Assembly: GCF_965200405.1 (NCBI RefSeq)
Contig: NZ_OZ241356.1
Span: 2,294,001 to 2,358,000 of the forward strand
Direction of reading: 5' to 3'
From: Glacieibacterium sp965200405
Lineage (GTDB): Bacteria > Pseudomonadota > Alphaproteobacteria > Sphingomonadales > Sphingomonadaceae
Length of the DNA: 64,000 bases
The notes beneath the pieces were generated by a model, which was not told where the DNA came from, ran no database searches, and saw only the letters and a list, made by a program, of their open reading frames with translations. Positions 53,381 to 62,020 of this stretch are shown here, in pieces. The position numbers were made by a program, and so were the translations under genes. How positions within the stretch are numbered: the first letter of the stretch is position 1; each line of letters starts with the position of its first letter.

Positions 53381-53481
53381 CTCAGGCGCTCCACAGTTGC
53401 ATCCGGGGTCGAGGAGCGCCGGAGCGCCGATCCGTTATAGCGGCGCCGGGCGGCACGACAATGTCCGCTCGGGCTGATCGA

Positions 53482-54384
53482 TCAGAAGTCGCGGCTGGAC
53501 ACGATGGCGTTCGGTTCCTCGAGGTGGCGCCGCAGTATCTCGACAAACATCCTGACCTTGGATTGGGTATGCTGGCGATTGGGATAGACCGCCCAAACCG
53601 GCTCCTCCGGTGGCGCGTGGTCGATCAGCAGCGGCTCGAGGAGCCCGGCTTCGATGCGCCTGAGGACGTAGAAATCGGGCAGTTGGCAGATGCCGTGTCC
53701 GGCGACCGCGGCATCGGTCACGGCAAAGCCGCTGTTGCAGCGCCAGCGTCCGGCGGGGCGGAAGTCGAGCGGAGCGCCGTCGGCACAAAAGTGCCAGAAC
53801 TCGTTCGAGCCGACGAGGCACTGGTGCCCGGCCAGGTCCCCGATCGTCTTAGGCCGGCCGTTCGCCTGCAGATAGGCGGGCGAAGCACACAGGTGCAGGT
53901 TGCGAGAGGAGATGCGGCTGCCGATCAGGCGCGAGTCCGACAGCATGCCGGTCCGGATCGCGACGTCGTATCCTTCCGCAACGATGTCGACGAGGCTGTT
54001 GCTCAGGTCGAGGACCGCCTCGACGCCGGGGTGATCGGCGACGAACTGGCTGAGCAGTTGCGCGACATAGCTCTCGCCGAACGCGATCGAGCAGGTCACG
54101 CGCAGGATGCCGTGCGGGCGGGTGCGTTCGCCGACGATCGCGATCGCGTCCTCGCGGTCCTCGATCATGCGGTGGCAGCGTTCGGCGAAGGCCTTGCCGA
54201 TATCGGTAGCGGTGACGTGGCGGGTCGTCCGGTAGAACAACCGGGACTGCAGCCGGTATTCCAGGCGCGCGATGGCGCGGCTGACATGCGAGGCCGAGAC
54301 GCCCAGCGCGACCGCTGCGGCGTTGAAGCTGCCACGCTCGTAGACGGCGACAAACTCGTCGATGCCATCCCAGTTCGAAAGCAT
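53482..54384 (-). CDS. LysR family regulator next to formaldehyde genes
   Basis: This 300-residue LysR protein has its helix-turn-helix at the N-terminus (VYERGSFNAAAVALGVSASH, then VSRAIARLEYRL) and a substrate-binding domain with VAIRTGMLSDSRLIGSRI. The ATG at 54384 was preferred; a TTG at 54402 is the only upstream option. It is divergent from frmA across 93 bases that contain two exact CCTAGGCTG copies. Control of the frmA-VOC-frmB operon is therefore the best inference, with formaldehyde or S-hydroxymethylglutathione as a possible cue. Confidence 0.91.
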   Translation of the reverse strand: MLSNWDGIDEFVAVYERGSFNAAAVALGVSASHVSRAIARLEYRLQSRLFYRTTRHVTATDIGKAFAERCHRMIEDREDAIAIVGERTRPHGILRVTCSIAFGESYVAQLLSQFVADHPGVEAVLDLSNSLVDIVAEGYDVAIRTGMLSDSRLIGSRISSRNLHLCASPAYLQANGRPKTIGDLAGHQCLVGSNEFWHFCADGAPLDFRPAGRWRCNSGFAVTDAAVAGHGICQLPDFYVLRRIEAGLLEPLLIDHAPPEEPVWAVYPNRQHTQSKVRMFVEILRRHLEEPNAIVSSRDF

Positions 54385-54477
54385 ATTATCCCTAGGCTGC
54401 AATAATCTATTGCCGTTCTGCCTATTCCTGAGGGCCGACGCCAGCGCCTAGGCTGACGCACGACCACAGGAGATCAG
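54385..54477. promoter_or_regulatory. LysR / frmA control region with repeated CCTAGGCTG
   Basis: Two exact copies of CCTAGGCTG lie at 54391-54399 and 54447-54455, 56 bases apart in direct orientation. CCTAGG is itself palindromic. An AGGAG ribosome site stands before the frmA ATG. The repeats are good candidates for LysR contacts; this is inference from spacing and uniqueness. Confidence 0.5.
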
Positions 54478-55587
<1,110 letters not shown>

Positions 55588-55609
55588 CGTCAACCAAAGG
55601 ACTGACAAC

Positions 55610-55996
55610 ATGTCGATTTTCTCACACGCGGTGCTCGGCACCAACGACCTCGCAAAGGCGGAGCGCTTCTATGACGCCGCGCTCGCGCCGCTCGGCCTGA
55701 CGCAGAAGGGTCCGTTCGGCGACAACGGCACGATGTACGGCGCCACCGGCCCCGAGTTCATCATCACCAAGCCGGGCAACGGCCAGCCGGCGACGTCGGC
55801 CAACGGCGGCACCCTGGGCTTCCTGGCGCCGGACCGTGCCGCGGTCCGTGCCTTCTACGAAGCGGCGCTGGCCAATGGCGGCACCGACGAGGGCAAGCCC
55901 GGCCCACGCGCCTTCACCGACACCGCCTATGCCGCTTATGTCCGCGATCCCGACGGCAACAAGATCACCGCCTACAGCTTCAAGGACGAGAAGTAA
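55610..55996 (+). CDS. VOC (glyoxalase/bleomycin-resistance fold) family protein
   Basis: This 128-residue single VOC module has SHAVLGTNDLAKAERFYDAAL at its start (kept short as SHAVLGTNDLAKAERFYD). A metal-site-like YAAYVRDPDGNKITAYSF closes it. Such proteins are common between frmA and frmB in alphaproteobacteria and are presumed to act on a glutathione adduct or other aldehyde product. The reaction is unproven. It lies 22 bases after frmA and 4 bases before frmB. Confidence 0.88.
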   Translation: MSIFSHAVLGTNDLAKAERFYDAALAPLGLTQKGPFGDNGTMYGATGPEFIITKPGNGQPATSANGGTLGFLAPDRAAVRAFYEAALANGGTDEGKPGPRAFTDTAYAAYVRDPDGNKITAYSFKDEK

Positions 55997-56000
55997 GCGG

Positions 56001-56864
56001 ATGAGCCCCGAGGCAACATCGGGCGCGCTGGAGACCGTTTCGACCAACCGGGCCTATGGCGGCACGCAGGGCATCTATCGCCATGCCTCTGCTGAAACCG
56101 GTACGCCGATGGTGTTCAGCGTGTTCGTGCCCGACCATGCGCCGGGCGTGAAGCTGCCCGTCGTCTGGTATCTCTCGGGGCTGACCTGCACGCACGCCAA
56201 CGTCACCGACAAGGGCGACTACCGGCGGGCGTGTGCGGAACTGGGGCTGATCTTCGTCGCGCCCGATACGTCGCCGCGTGGCGAGGGCGTCCCCGACGAC
56301 GCAGCCGGCGCCTATGACTTCGGTCTGGGCGCCGGCTTCTACGTCGATGCGACCGAGGCGCCGTTCGATGCCAACTACCGCATGTACAGCTATGTCACCG
56401 AGGAGCTGCCGGCGCTGGTCGCGGCCAATTTCCCCGTCGACATGGCGCGGCAGGGGATCATGGGCCACTCGATGGGTGGGCACGGCGCACTGACGCTCGC
56501 GCTGCGCCATCCCGAGCAATATCTCTCGGTCTCCGCCTTTGCGCCGATCGTCGCGCCGGGGCAGGTGCCCTGGGGCGAGAAGGCGCTGGGCGGCTATCTC
56601 GGGCCGGACCGCGCTGCGTGGCGCCAGCATGATGCGGTCGCGCTGATCGAGGACGGTGCCAGCGTCGGCGCCATCCTCGTCGACCAGGGCGAGGCCGACC
56701 AGTTCCTCGTCGAGCAGCTGCGGCCCGAACTGCTGGCGGCGGCGTGCGAGGCGGCGGGGATCCCGCTGACCCTGCGGATGCAGCCGGGCTACGATCACAG
56801 CTACTACTTCATCTCGACCTTCATGGCCGATCATCTCGCCTGGCACGCCGGGAAGCTTGGCTGA
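56001..56864 (+). CDS. frmB: S-formylglutathione hydrolase
   Basis: This 287-residue esterase-D-type alpha/beta hydrolase releases formate and glutathione from S-formylglutathione. It has PVVWYLSGLTCTHANVTDKG-type residues (WYLSGLTCTHANVTDKG near residue 55). The nucleophile is in MGHSMGGHGALTLALRHP near 152, an acid in DQGEADQFL, and the His in PGYDHSYYFIS. The ATG at 56001 lies four bases past the VOC stop. It completes the glutathione-linked formaldehyde pathway with frmA. Confidence 0.96.
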   Translation: MSPEATSGALETVSTNRAYGGTQGIYRHASAETGTPMVFSVFVPDHAPGVKLPVVWYLSGLTCTHANVTDKGDYRRACAELGLIFVAPDTSPRGEGVPDDAAGAYDFGLGAGFYVDATEAPFDANYRMYSYVTEELPALVAANFPVDMARQGIMGHSMGGHGALTLALRHPEQYLSVSAFAPIVAPGQVPWGEKALGGYLGPDRAAWRQHDAVALIEDGASVGAILVDQGEADQFLVEQLRPELLAAACEAAGIPLTLRMQPGYDHSYYFISTFMADHLAWHAGKLG

Positions 56865-57196
56865 GATGGCGGCAGGTCACCCCGACTGGCCCGCGACTTC
56901 GGCGGACCCGACGTACACGGGGTGACATTCACGCGCGAATATCCATCTTGAAATGTCAGACGAGAGTAAATGTTATCGAACATAGAATCTAAATATCGAT
57001 ATCGCTAAAGTAAAAGATACGGCGCCAGAGCGATCGCCGACAAGAACTTCTAAAATTGATCCACCGCCTATGCTGCAACGCAATATAAGGACTATTTGCC
57101 GCACTGGCGTGTTGATTATTTAAATATCGAATTCGAGATGCACTCATCTTCAGAAGTGCGCTATGGTACGGCTCTTGGGGACGGAAGGTTATTGTG
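56865..57196. other. A+T-rich region upstream of xoxF
   Basis: These 332 bases contain no gene and should carry the xoxF promoter. The sequence becomes strongly A+T-rich from about 56930 and includes a perfect palindrome ATATCGATAT (56993-57002). GGAAGG at 57183-57188 is the ribosome site. No known regulator motif could be read. Confidence 0.5.
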
Positions 57197-59143
57197 ATGT
57201 CTGCATCAACCAGTTTATCGATCATGAGGTCCCGCGGTCGTCCGGGCGAGAATGGCGCGATGCCTCCCGGGCTTAGGACGATGGCGGCGTTGCTGGCCTT
57301 CGCCGCGCTGCCGGTGATGGTCTCGGCGCAGACCATGTCGCCCCCGGTTCCGGCCGGCGAGATCTTCACCGCCGCGCAGATTGGGCGCGCCCTGTCGCCG
57401 CCGACGCCGAATGCCGGCAAGACCGCGCCCAGTCTCGCCAACGCTCCCGTCGACGATGGCCAATGGACGATGCCGTCGAAGAACTACGCTTCGACCCGCT
57501 ATTCCGCCCAGGCCGAGATCACGGCGGCGAACGTCGCGACGCTGAAGCCGGTGTTCACCTTCCCGCTCGGCGTCGCCAAGGGACAGGAGGCCGCGCCGAT
57601 CGTCGCCGACGGCATGATGTACGTCGTCACTGCCTACCCGAACCTGGTCTATGCGTTCGACCTAAAGAAGGGCGACGGCAAGCCGGTCTGGACCTACACG
57701 CCGGACGTGCTGCCCGCCGCGCAGGGCGTCGCCTGCTGCGATGTCGTCAATCGCGGCGGCACCGTCAGCAAGGGCCGCTACATCTTCAACACCCTCGACG
57801 GGCAGACGATCTCGCTCGACGCCAAGACCGGCAAGGTCGTGTGGAAGGTCCGTCTCGGCGACATCAACAAGGGCGAGACCATGACCATGGCGCCCCTGGT
57901 CGCCAAGGGTAAGGTCTATGTCGGCAACTCGGGCGGCGAGATGGGCGTCCGCGGCTGGATGATCGCGCTCGACGAGGCGACCGGCAAGCAGGTCTGGAAG
58001 GCGCTCGGCACCGGTCCCGACAAGGACGTGCTGATCGGCGCGAGCTTCAAGCCGTTCTACGCGTCCGAAAAGGGCAAGGACCTTGGCGTCTCGACGTGGC
58101 CGACCGACGCCTGGAAGATCGGTGGCTCCACCGGTTGGGGCTGGATGACCTACGATCCCGAACTCGGCCAGGTCTATAACGGCACCGGCAACCCCGGACC
58201 GTGGAATGCCGAGCAGCGTCCCGGCGACAACAAGTGGACCTCGGGCATCTTTGCCCGCAATCCCGACAACGGCCAGGCCAAATGGTATTACGGCCTGTCG
58301 CCGCACGACGAGCATGACTATGACGGCGTCAACGAGCAGATCCTCCTCGACATGCCGTTCGGCGGCAAGATGCGAAAGGTCCTCGTTCGCCCGGATCGCA
58401 ACGGCTATGTCTATGTCATCGACCGCACGACCGGCCAGGTGCTGTCGGCCGATCCTTTCGGCCCGACCAACTCCAGCAAGGGTGTCGATCTCAAGACCGG
58501 CCGCCTGATCAAGAACCCGGTGAAGGGCACGACACCCGACAGCCGGACGACCAACATCTGCCCGACCGCTTCCGGCGCCAAGGACTGGAACCCCAGCTCG
58601 TTCAGCCCGCGCACCGGCCTGATGTACATCCCGCACGAGAACATGTGCATGGACTGGCTGAGCAAGCAGGTCAGCTACATCTCCGGCACGCCCTATGTCG
58701 GGGCCGAGGTCCATATGAAGCCGGGACCCGGTGGCAATCGTGGCCAGTTGTCGGCCTGGGACCCGGTGCTGCGCAAGCCGGCCTGGACGATCAAGGAGGA
58801 ACTGCCGATCTGGTCGGGCACCGTCGCCACCGCGGGTGACATCGTGTTCTACGGCTCGATGGACGGCCAGTTCAAGGCGGTCGACGCCAGGACCGGCAAG
58901 CTGCTGTGGACCTTCAAGACCGACAGCGGCGTCATCGGCCAGCCGATCAGCTACAAGGGTCCCGATGGCCACCAGTATATCGCCGTGCTCTCGGGCGTCG
59001 GTGGCTGGGCCGGCGCAGTGGTCTCCGGGCCGGTCGACAAGCGCGACGGTACCGCCGCCCTCGGCATGGTCAACGCCATGTCCGACCTCGACAAATACAC
59101 CAAGGCCGGAGGGACCCTGTATGTCTTCTCACTTCCCCGCTAA
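57197..59143 (+). CDS. xoxF: XoxF-type lanthanide-dependent methanol dehydrogenase
   Basis: This 648-residue PQQ enzyme oxidises methanol in the periplasm. After a long N-terminus with a hydrophobic export segment (about 28-44) it has the vicinal disulfide Cys180-Cys181 (GVACCDVV), the metal ligand Glu248 (SGGEMGVRGW) and Asn in TGNPGPW near 332. In SPHDEHDYDGVNE, Asp374 is the catalytic base and Asp376 is the extra acid that marks lanthanide enzymes; MxaF has Ala there. Length is slightly above the usual 600. It precedes xoxG with a 23-base overlap. A GTG at 57194 is an alternative start. Confidence 0.93.
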   Translation: MSASTSLSIMRSRGRPGENGAMPPGLRTMAALLAFAALPVMVSAQTMSPPVPAGEIFTAAQIGRALSPPTPNAGKTAPSLANAPVDDGQWTMPSKNYASTRYSAQAEITAANVATLKPVFTFPLGVAKGQEAAPIVADGMMYVVTAYPNLVYAFDLKKGDGKPVWTYTPDVLPAAQGVACCDVVNRGGTVSKGRYIFNTLDGQTISLDAKTGKVVWKVRLGDINKGETMTMAPLVAKGKVYVGNSGGEMGVRGWMIALDEATGKQVWKALGTGPDKDVLIGASFKPFYASEKGKDLGVSTWPTDAWKIGGSTGWGWMTYDPELGQVYNGTGNPGPWNAEQRPGDNKWTSGIFARNPDNGQAKWYYGLSPHDEHDYDGVNEQILLDMPFGGKMRKVLVRPDRNGYVYVIDRTTGQVLSADPFGPTNSSKGVDLKTGRLIKNPVKGTTPDSRTTNICPTASGAKDWNPSSFSPRTGLMYIPHENMCMDWLSKQVSYISGTPYVGAEVHMKPGPGGNRGQLSAWDPVLRKPAWTIKEELPIWSGTVATAGDIVFYGSMDGQFKAVDARTGKLLWTFKTDSGVIGQPISYKGPDGHQYIAVLSGVGGWAGAVVSGPVDKRDGTAALGMVNAMSDLDKYTKAGGTLYVFSLPR

Positions 59144-59645
59144 GTCCGCCACGGTCGCCTTCGGCCTGGCCGCGCTGATCGTCGTCGCCGGCTGTAACAA
59201 GTCGCCGGCAACGGACACCGCGACGACGACCGCCGAGACCAAGACCGCCTTCGTCCCGACCCGCACCGCCGGTCTTGCCGCAGGGCAGGTCGATCCGCGC
59301 GTCCTGCCGTACCTCAACAGCAAGGCCGTCGTGATGGAGGGCAAGACCCTCTACCAGGCGCATAATTGCAACGGCTGCCACTCGAACGGCGGCGGCGGCA
59401 TGGGCCCGTCGCTGATGGACGATGAGTGGATCTACGGCGGACGCATCGAGGACATCCACGCGACGCTGGTCGAGGGGCGGCCCAACGGCATGCCGCACTG
59501 GAAGGACAAGATGCCCGACGTCGACCTGTGGAAGATCGCCACCTACGTCCGTTCCATGTCGCTGCCGGCGACGCTGGCCGCAGCCAGGAACAACACGCCG
59601 TCGCAAGACCCGGCGCCGGTGCCGGAGTCAGTGGAGACCCAATGA
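59121..59645 (+). CDS. xoxG: Cytochrome c, XoxG-like, predicted lipoprotein
   Basis: This 174-residue c-type cytochrome accepts electrons from XoxF. The heme site is CNGCH (Cys83-His87), and a Met ligand lies in GRPNGMPHW near residue 118. The N-terminus has a lipobox, IVVAGC with Cys25, so it is predicted to be anchored as a lipoprotein, whereas family members are usually soluble. A spacer rich in Thr/Ala/Glu follows. The start overlaps xoxF by 23 bases, and the stop overlaps xoxJ by four. Confidence 0.88.
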   Translation: MSSHFPAKSATVAFGLAALIVVAGCNKSPATDTATTTAETKTAFVPTRTAGLAAGQVDPRVLPYLNSKAVVMEGKTLYQAHNCNGCHSNGGGGMGPSLMDDEWIYGGRIEDIHATLVEGRPNGMPHWKDKMPDVDLWKIATYVRSMSLPATLAAARNNTPSQDPAPVPESVETQ

Positions 59646-60478
59646 CCGCGATCGTTCGAAGCCTGCTTGCCGTCGCGATCGTCGCGGCGGCGGGCACGGC
59701 CCTGGCAACGGCGAACGCCGTCACCGCGCCACGACGGGTGCTGACGGTGTGCGCCGATCCCAACAACCTGCCGTTCTCCAACCGGGCCGGCGAGGGCTTT
59801 GAAAACCGCATCGCCACGCTGCTCGCCAAGGAGATGAATGCCGACATCAATTATGTCTGGTGGGCCCAGCGGCGCGGCTATGTCCGGAACACGCTGACCG
59901 AGGCGAAGTGCGATATCTGGCCCGGCGTCGCGTCAGGCGTCGACATGGTGACGACGACCAAGCCCTATTACCGGTCGACCTATGTCTTCGTCACGCGCGC
60001 CGACAAGCCATTGTCGGGGTTGAGCTTCGACGACGCGCGGCTCAAGCGCGCCAAGGTCGGTGTGCAGATGGTCGGCGCCGATGCCTCCAACACGCCGCCG
60101 GCGCATGCCCTGGCGCGGCGCGGCATCATCGACAACGTCCGCGGCTTCATGCTCTACGGCGACTATGCCAAGCCCAATCCGCCGGCCGCGATCATCGACG
60201 CGGTCGCCAGCGGCGAGATCGACGTCGCCGTGGTCTGGGGTCCACTCGGCGGCTATTTCGCGGCGAAGAGCCCGGTCGAGCTGCGCGTCGAGCCGGTCAC
60301 GCCGCAACTCGACGGGGCATCGTGGCCGATGACCTACGACATCTCGATGGGTGTCCGGCGCAACACGCCGGCCGTGCAAAGCGAGGTCGAGACCATCCTG
60401 GCGAAGCAGGCAGGCGAGGTCGCTGCTATCCTCGCCGAGTATCACGTACCGCGCGTCGCGGGCGCCGGTACCCAGTAG
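59642..60478 (+). CDS. xoxJ: XoxJ-like periplasmic binding protein
   Basis: This 278-residue protein has a signal peptide (hydrophobic 5-22) and a type II periplasmic-binding fold: LTVCADPNNLPFSN near residue 33, AKCDIWPGVASGVDMV near 90, and GEIDVAVVWGPLGGYF near 195. It matches the quinoprotein-dehydrogenase-associated binding proteins (XoxJ/MxaJ), thought to help mature or activate the methanol dehydrogenase. It overlaps xoxG by four bases and ends the xoxFGJ operon. Confidence 0.92.
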   Translation: MTAIVRSLLAVAIVAAAGTALATANAVTAPRRVLTVCADPNNLPFSNRAGEGFENRIATLLAKEMNADINYVWWAQRRGYVRNTLTEAKCDIWPGVASGVDMVTTTKPYYRSTYVFVTRADKPLSGLSFDDARLKRAKVGVQMVGADASNTPPAHALARRGIIDNVRGFMLYGDYAKPNPPAAIIDAVASGEIDVAVVWGPLGGYFAAKSPVELRVEPVTPQLDGASWPMTYDISMGVRRNTPAVQSEVETILAKQAGEVAAILAEYHVPRVAGAGTQ

Positions 60479-60564
60479 CTCGGGCAGGCCTGTCGGATCG
60501 GCAGGCCATGATCGACGTCCGAAAACCGCCAGACGGCGCGGCCTGATACGCGTACAACCGCGAG

Positions 60565-61647
60565 ATGCACGACGACCCGTCCGCCTGCTACGCCGCGTTG
60601 CGAGCCCGCGATCTCTCGGCGGACGGGCGCTTCTTCACCTGTGTCGTGACCACCGGAATCTACTGCCGCCCGGTCTGCCCCGCACGGCCGCCGCTCCAGA
60701 AGAACTGTCGCTTCGTCGCGACGGCGGCCGAGGCGGCTGCGGCGGGGTTCCGTGCGTGCAAGCGCTGCCGGCCGGACAGTGTCCCCGGCAGCCCAGCGTG
60801 GCTGGGCAGTGCCGGCAGCGTACGCCGCGCACTCGCGCTGATCGACCGGGGTGCGCTCGACGCCGACGGTGATGCCGCGGTGGAGGCGCTGGGCGACCGA
60901 CTTGGGCTCGGCGGACGGCAGGTGCGGCGGTTGTTCGCTCGCCATGTCGGGGCACCCCCGGTCGCTGTCGCGCAGGCAAGGCGGCTCGCCGTGGCCGCCG
61001 GCCTGATCGACGCCGGCACCATGCCGCTCGGGCAGGTCGCGCTCGCCGCCGGATTCGGCAGCATCCGCCGCTTCAACGAATTGTACCGCAGCGTTCACGG
61101 CGAAACCCCCGCGGATCGCCGCCGCCGCTCCCTGAAAGGTCTGGTCATGCAACTGACGCTCAGCCGCTACGATGCACCCGTCGGCGAACTCCTGGTGGTA
61201 ACAGACAGCGATAACCGTTTGCGAGCGCTGGACTTTGCCGATTTCGAGGCAAGGATGCGGACGTTGCTGACGCGGCATTACGGGGCCGTCGCGCTGAGCG
61301 AGGGCAGGCTGGCCGACGATATCGCCGGCGCGCTCGATGCCTATTTCAGCGGGGACGTGGCCGCGCTCGATTCGCTCGCCGTCGCAACCGGCGGCAGCGA
61401 CTTCCAGCGCAACGTCTGGGCTGCGCTTCGGCGAATCCCAGCGGGCACCACCACCGGCTATGGCGTGCTCGCCGCCAGCCTCGGCAAGCCGGGTGCGGCG
61501 CGGGCGGTCGGCCTGGCCAATGGCGCGAATCCGATCGGCATCGTCGTGCCGTGCCACCGCGTCATCGGCGCCTCCGGTGCGCTGACCGGCTATGCCGGCG
61601 GGGTCGAGCGCAAGCGCTGGCTGCTGCGACACGAGGGCGCGATCTAG
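60565..61647 (+). CDS. ada: Ada: methylated-DNA sensor, activator and O6-methylguanine methyltransferase
   Basis: This 360-residue protein has an N-terminal zinc/methyl-acceptor domain (TGIYCRPVCPARPP, then NCRFV and CKRCRP), an AraC-like DNA-binding domain around residues 85-190, and a C-terminal methyltransferase. The acceptor Cys is in GIVVPCHRVIGASGALTGYAGG, given here only as VPCHRV. It repairs alkylated DNA and activates repair genes. Its placement after the methanol oxidation genes may be chance. No operator was identified. Confidence 0.95.
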   Translation: MHDDPSACYAALRARDLSADGRFFTCVVTTGIYCRPVCPARPPLQKNCRFVATAAEAAAAGFRACKRCRPDSVPGSPAWLGSAGSVRRALALIDRGALDADGDAAVEALGDRLGLGGRQVRRLFARHVGAPPVAVAQARRLAVAAGLIDAGTMPLGQVALAAGFGSIRRFNELYRSVHGETPADRRRRSLKGLVMQLTLSRYDAPVGELLVVTDSDNRLRALDFADFEARMRTLLTRHYGAVALSEGRLADDIAGALDAYFSGDVAALDSLAVATGGSDFQRNVWAALRRIPAGTTTGYGVLAASLGKPGAARAVGLANGANPIGIVVPCHRVIGASGALTGYAGGVERKRWLLRHEGAI

Positions 61648-62020
61648 CCTGCAAGCACCTCGGCAAGCGGCCTTGTCCCGCCGCTGAGTCCCTGCTGAAT
61701 TGCCTGCCTTAAAGCGGTGGTTGCAGGAGCACCGACCAAGCGCTTGAGCTTGTTCGGTCCACAAGAATTCTTATATTCGGCTTGCGTCTTCCGTTGTTTC
61801 AGGCACTATTCGTAGTGGGGAATGTGGGGATGGGCACAAACTGTGGTAGCTCCGGGATCGCACCGGCCGGCCACGATGTCACTCCGCAAGACTAGAACGT
61901 ATCAAGAACATTGCTTCGCCTGTGGATATCGGGGATGCTTTGCCGTCGGCGCCAATCGGCGCATGACGGCAGCGAATTCCGGGTCCAGACAGGGCGGCGA
62001 GTATGAGAGTGGAGAGCGTC
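61648..62020. other. Control region upstream of ribonucleotide reductase
   Basis: These 373 bases hold no gene. A 6-bp stem (61666-61671 with 61680-61685) after ada may be a weak terminator. A perfect palindrome AAGAATTCTT (61763-61772) and TGTGGATAT (61921-61929), one base from a DnaA-box complement, occur upstream of the reductase. No NrdR box and no B12 riboswitch could be read. Confidence 0.4.

Noticed and set aside
57662..58972. 436-codon minus-strand frame opposite xoxF
   Set aside because: The complement of a well-conserved xoxF; only shadow composition.
61648..62020. Cobalamin riboswitch upstream of the ribonucleotide reductase
   Set aside because: No B12-box-like sequence could be found, and the enzyme reads as class I rather than B12-dependent.
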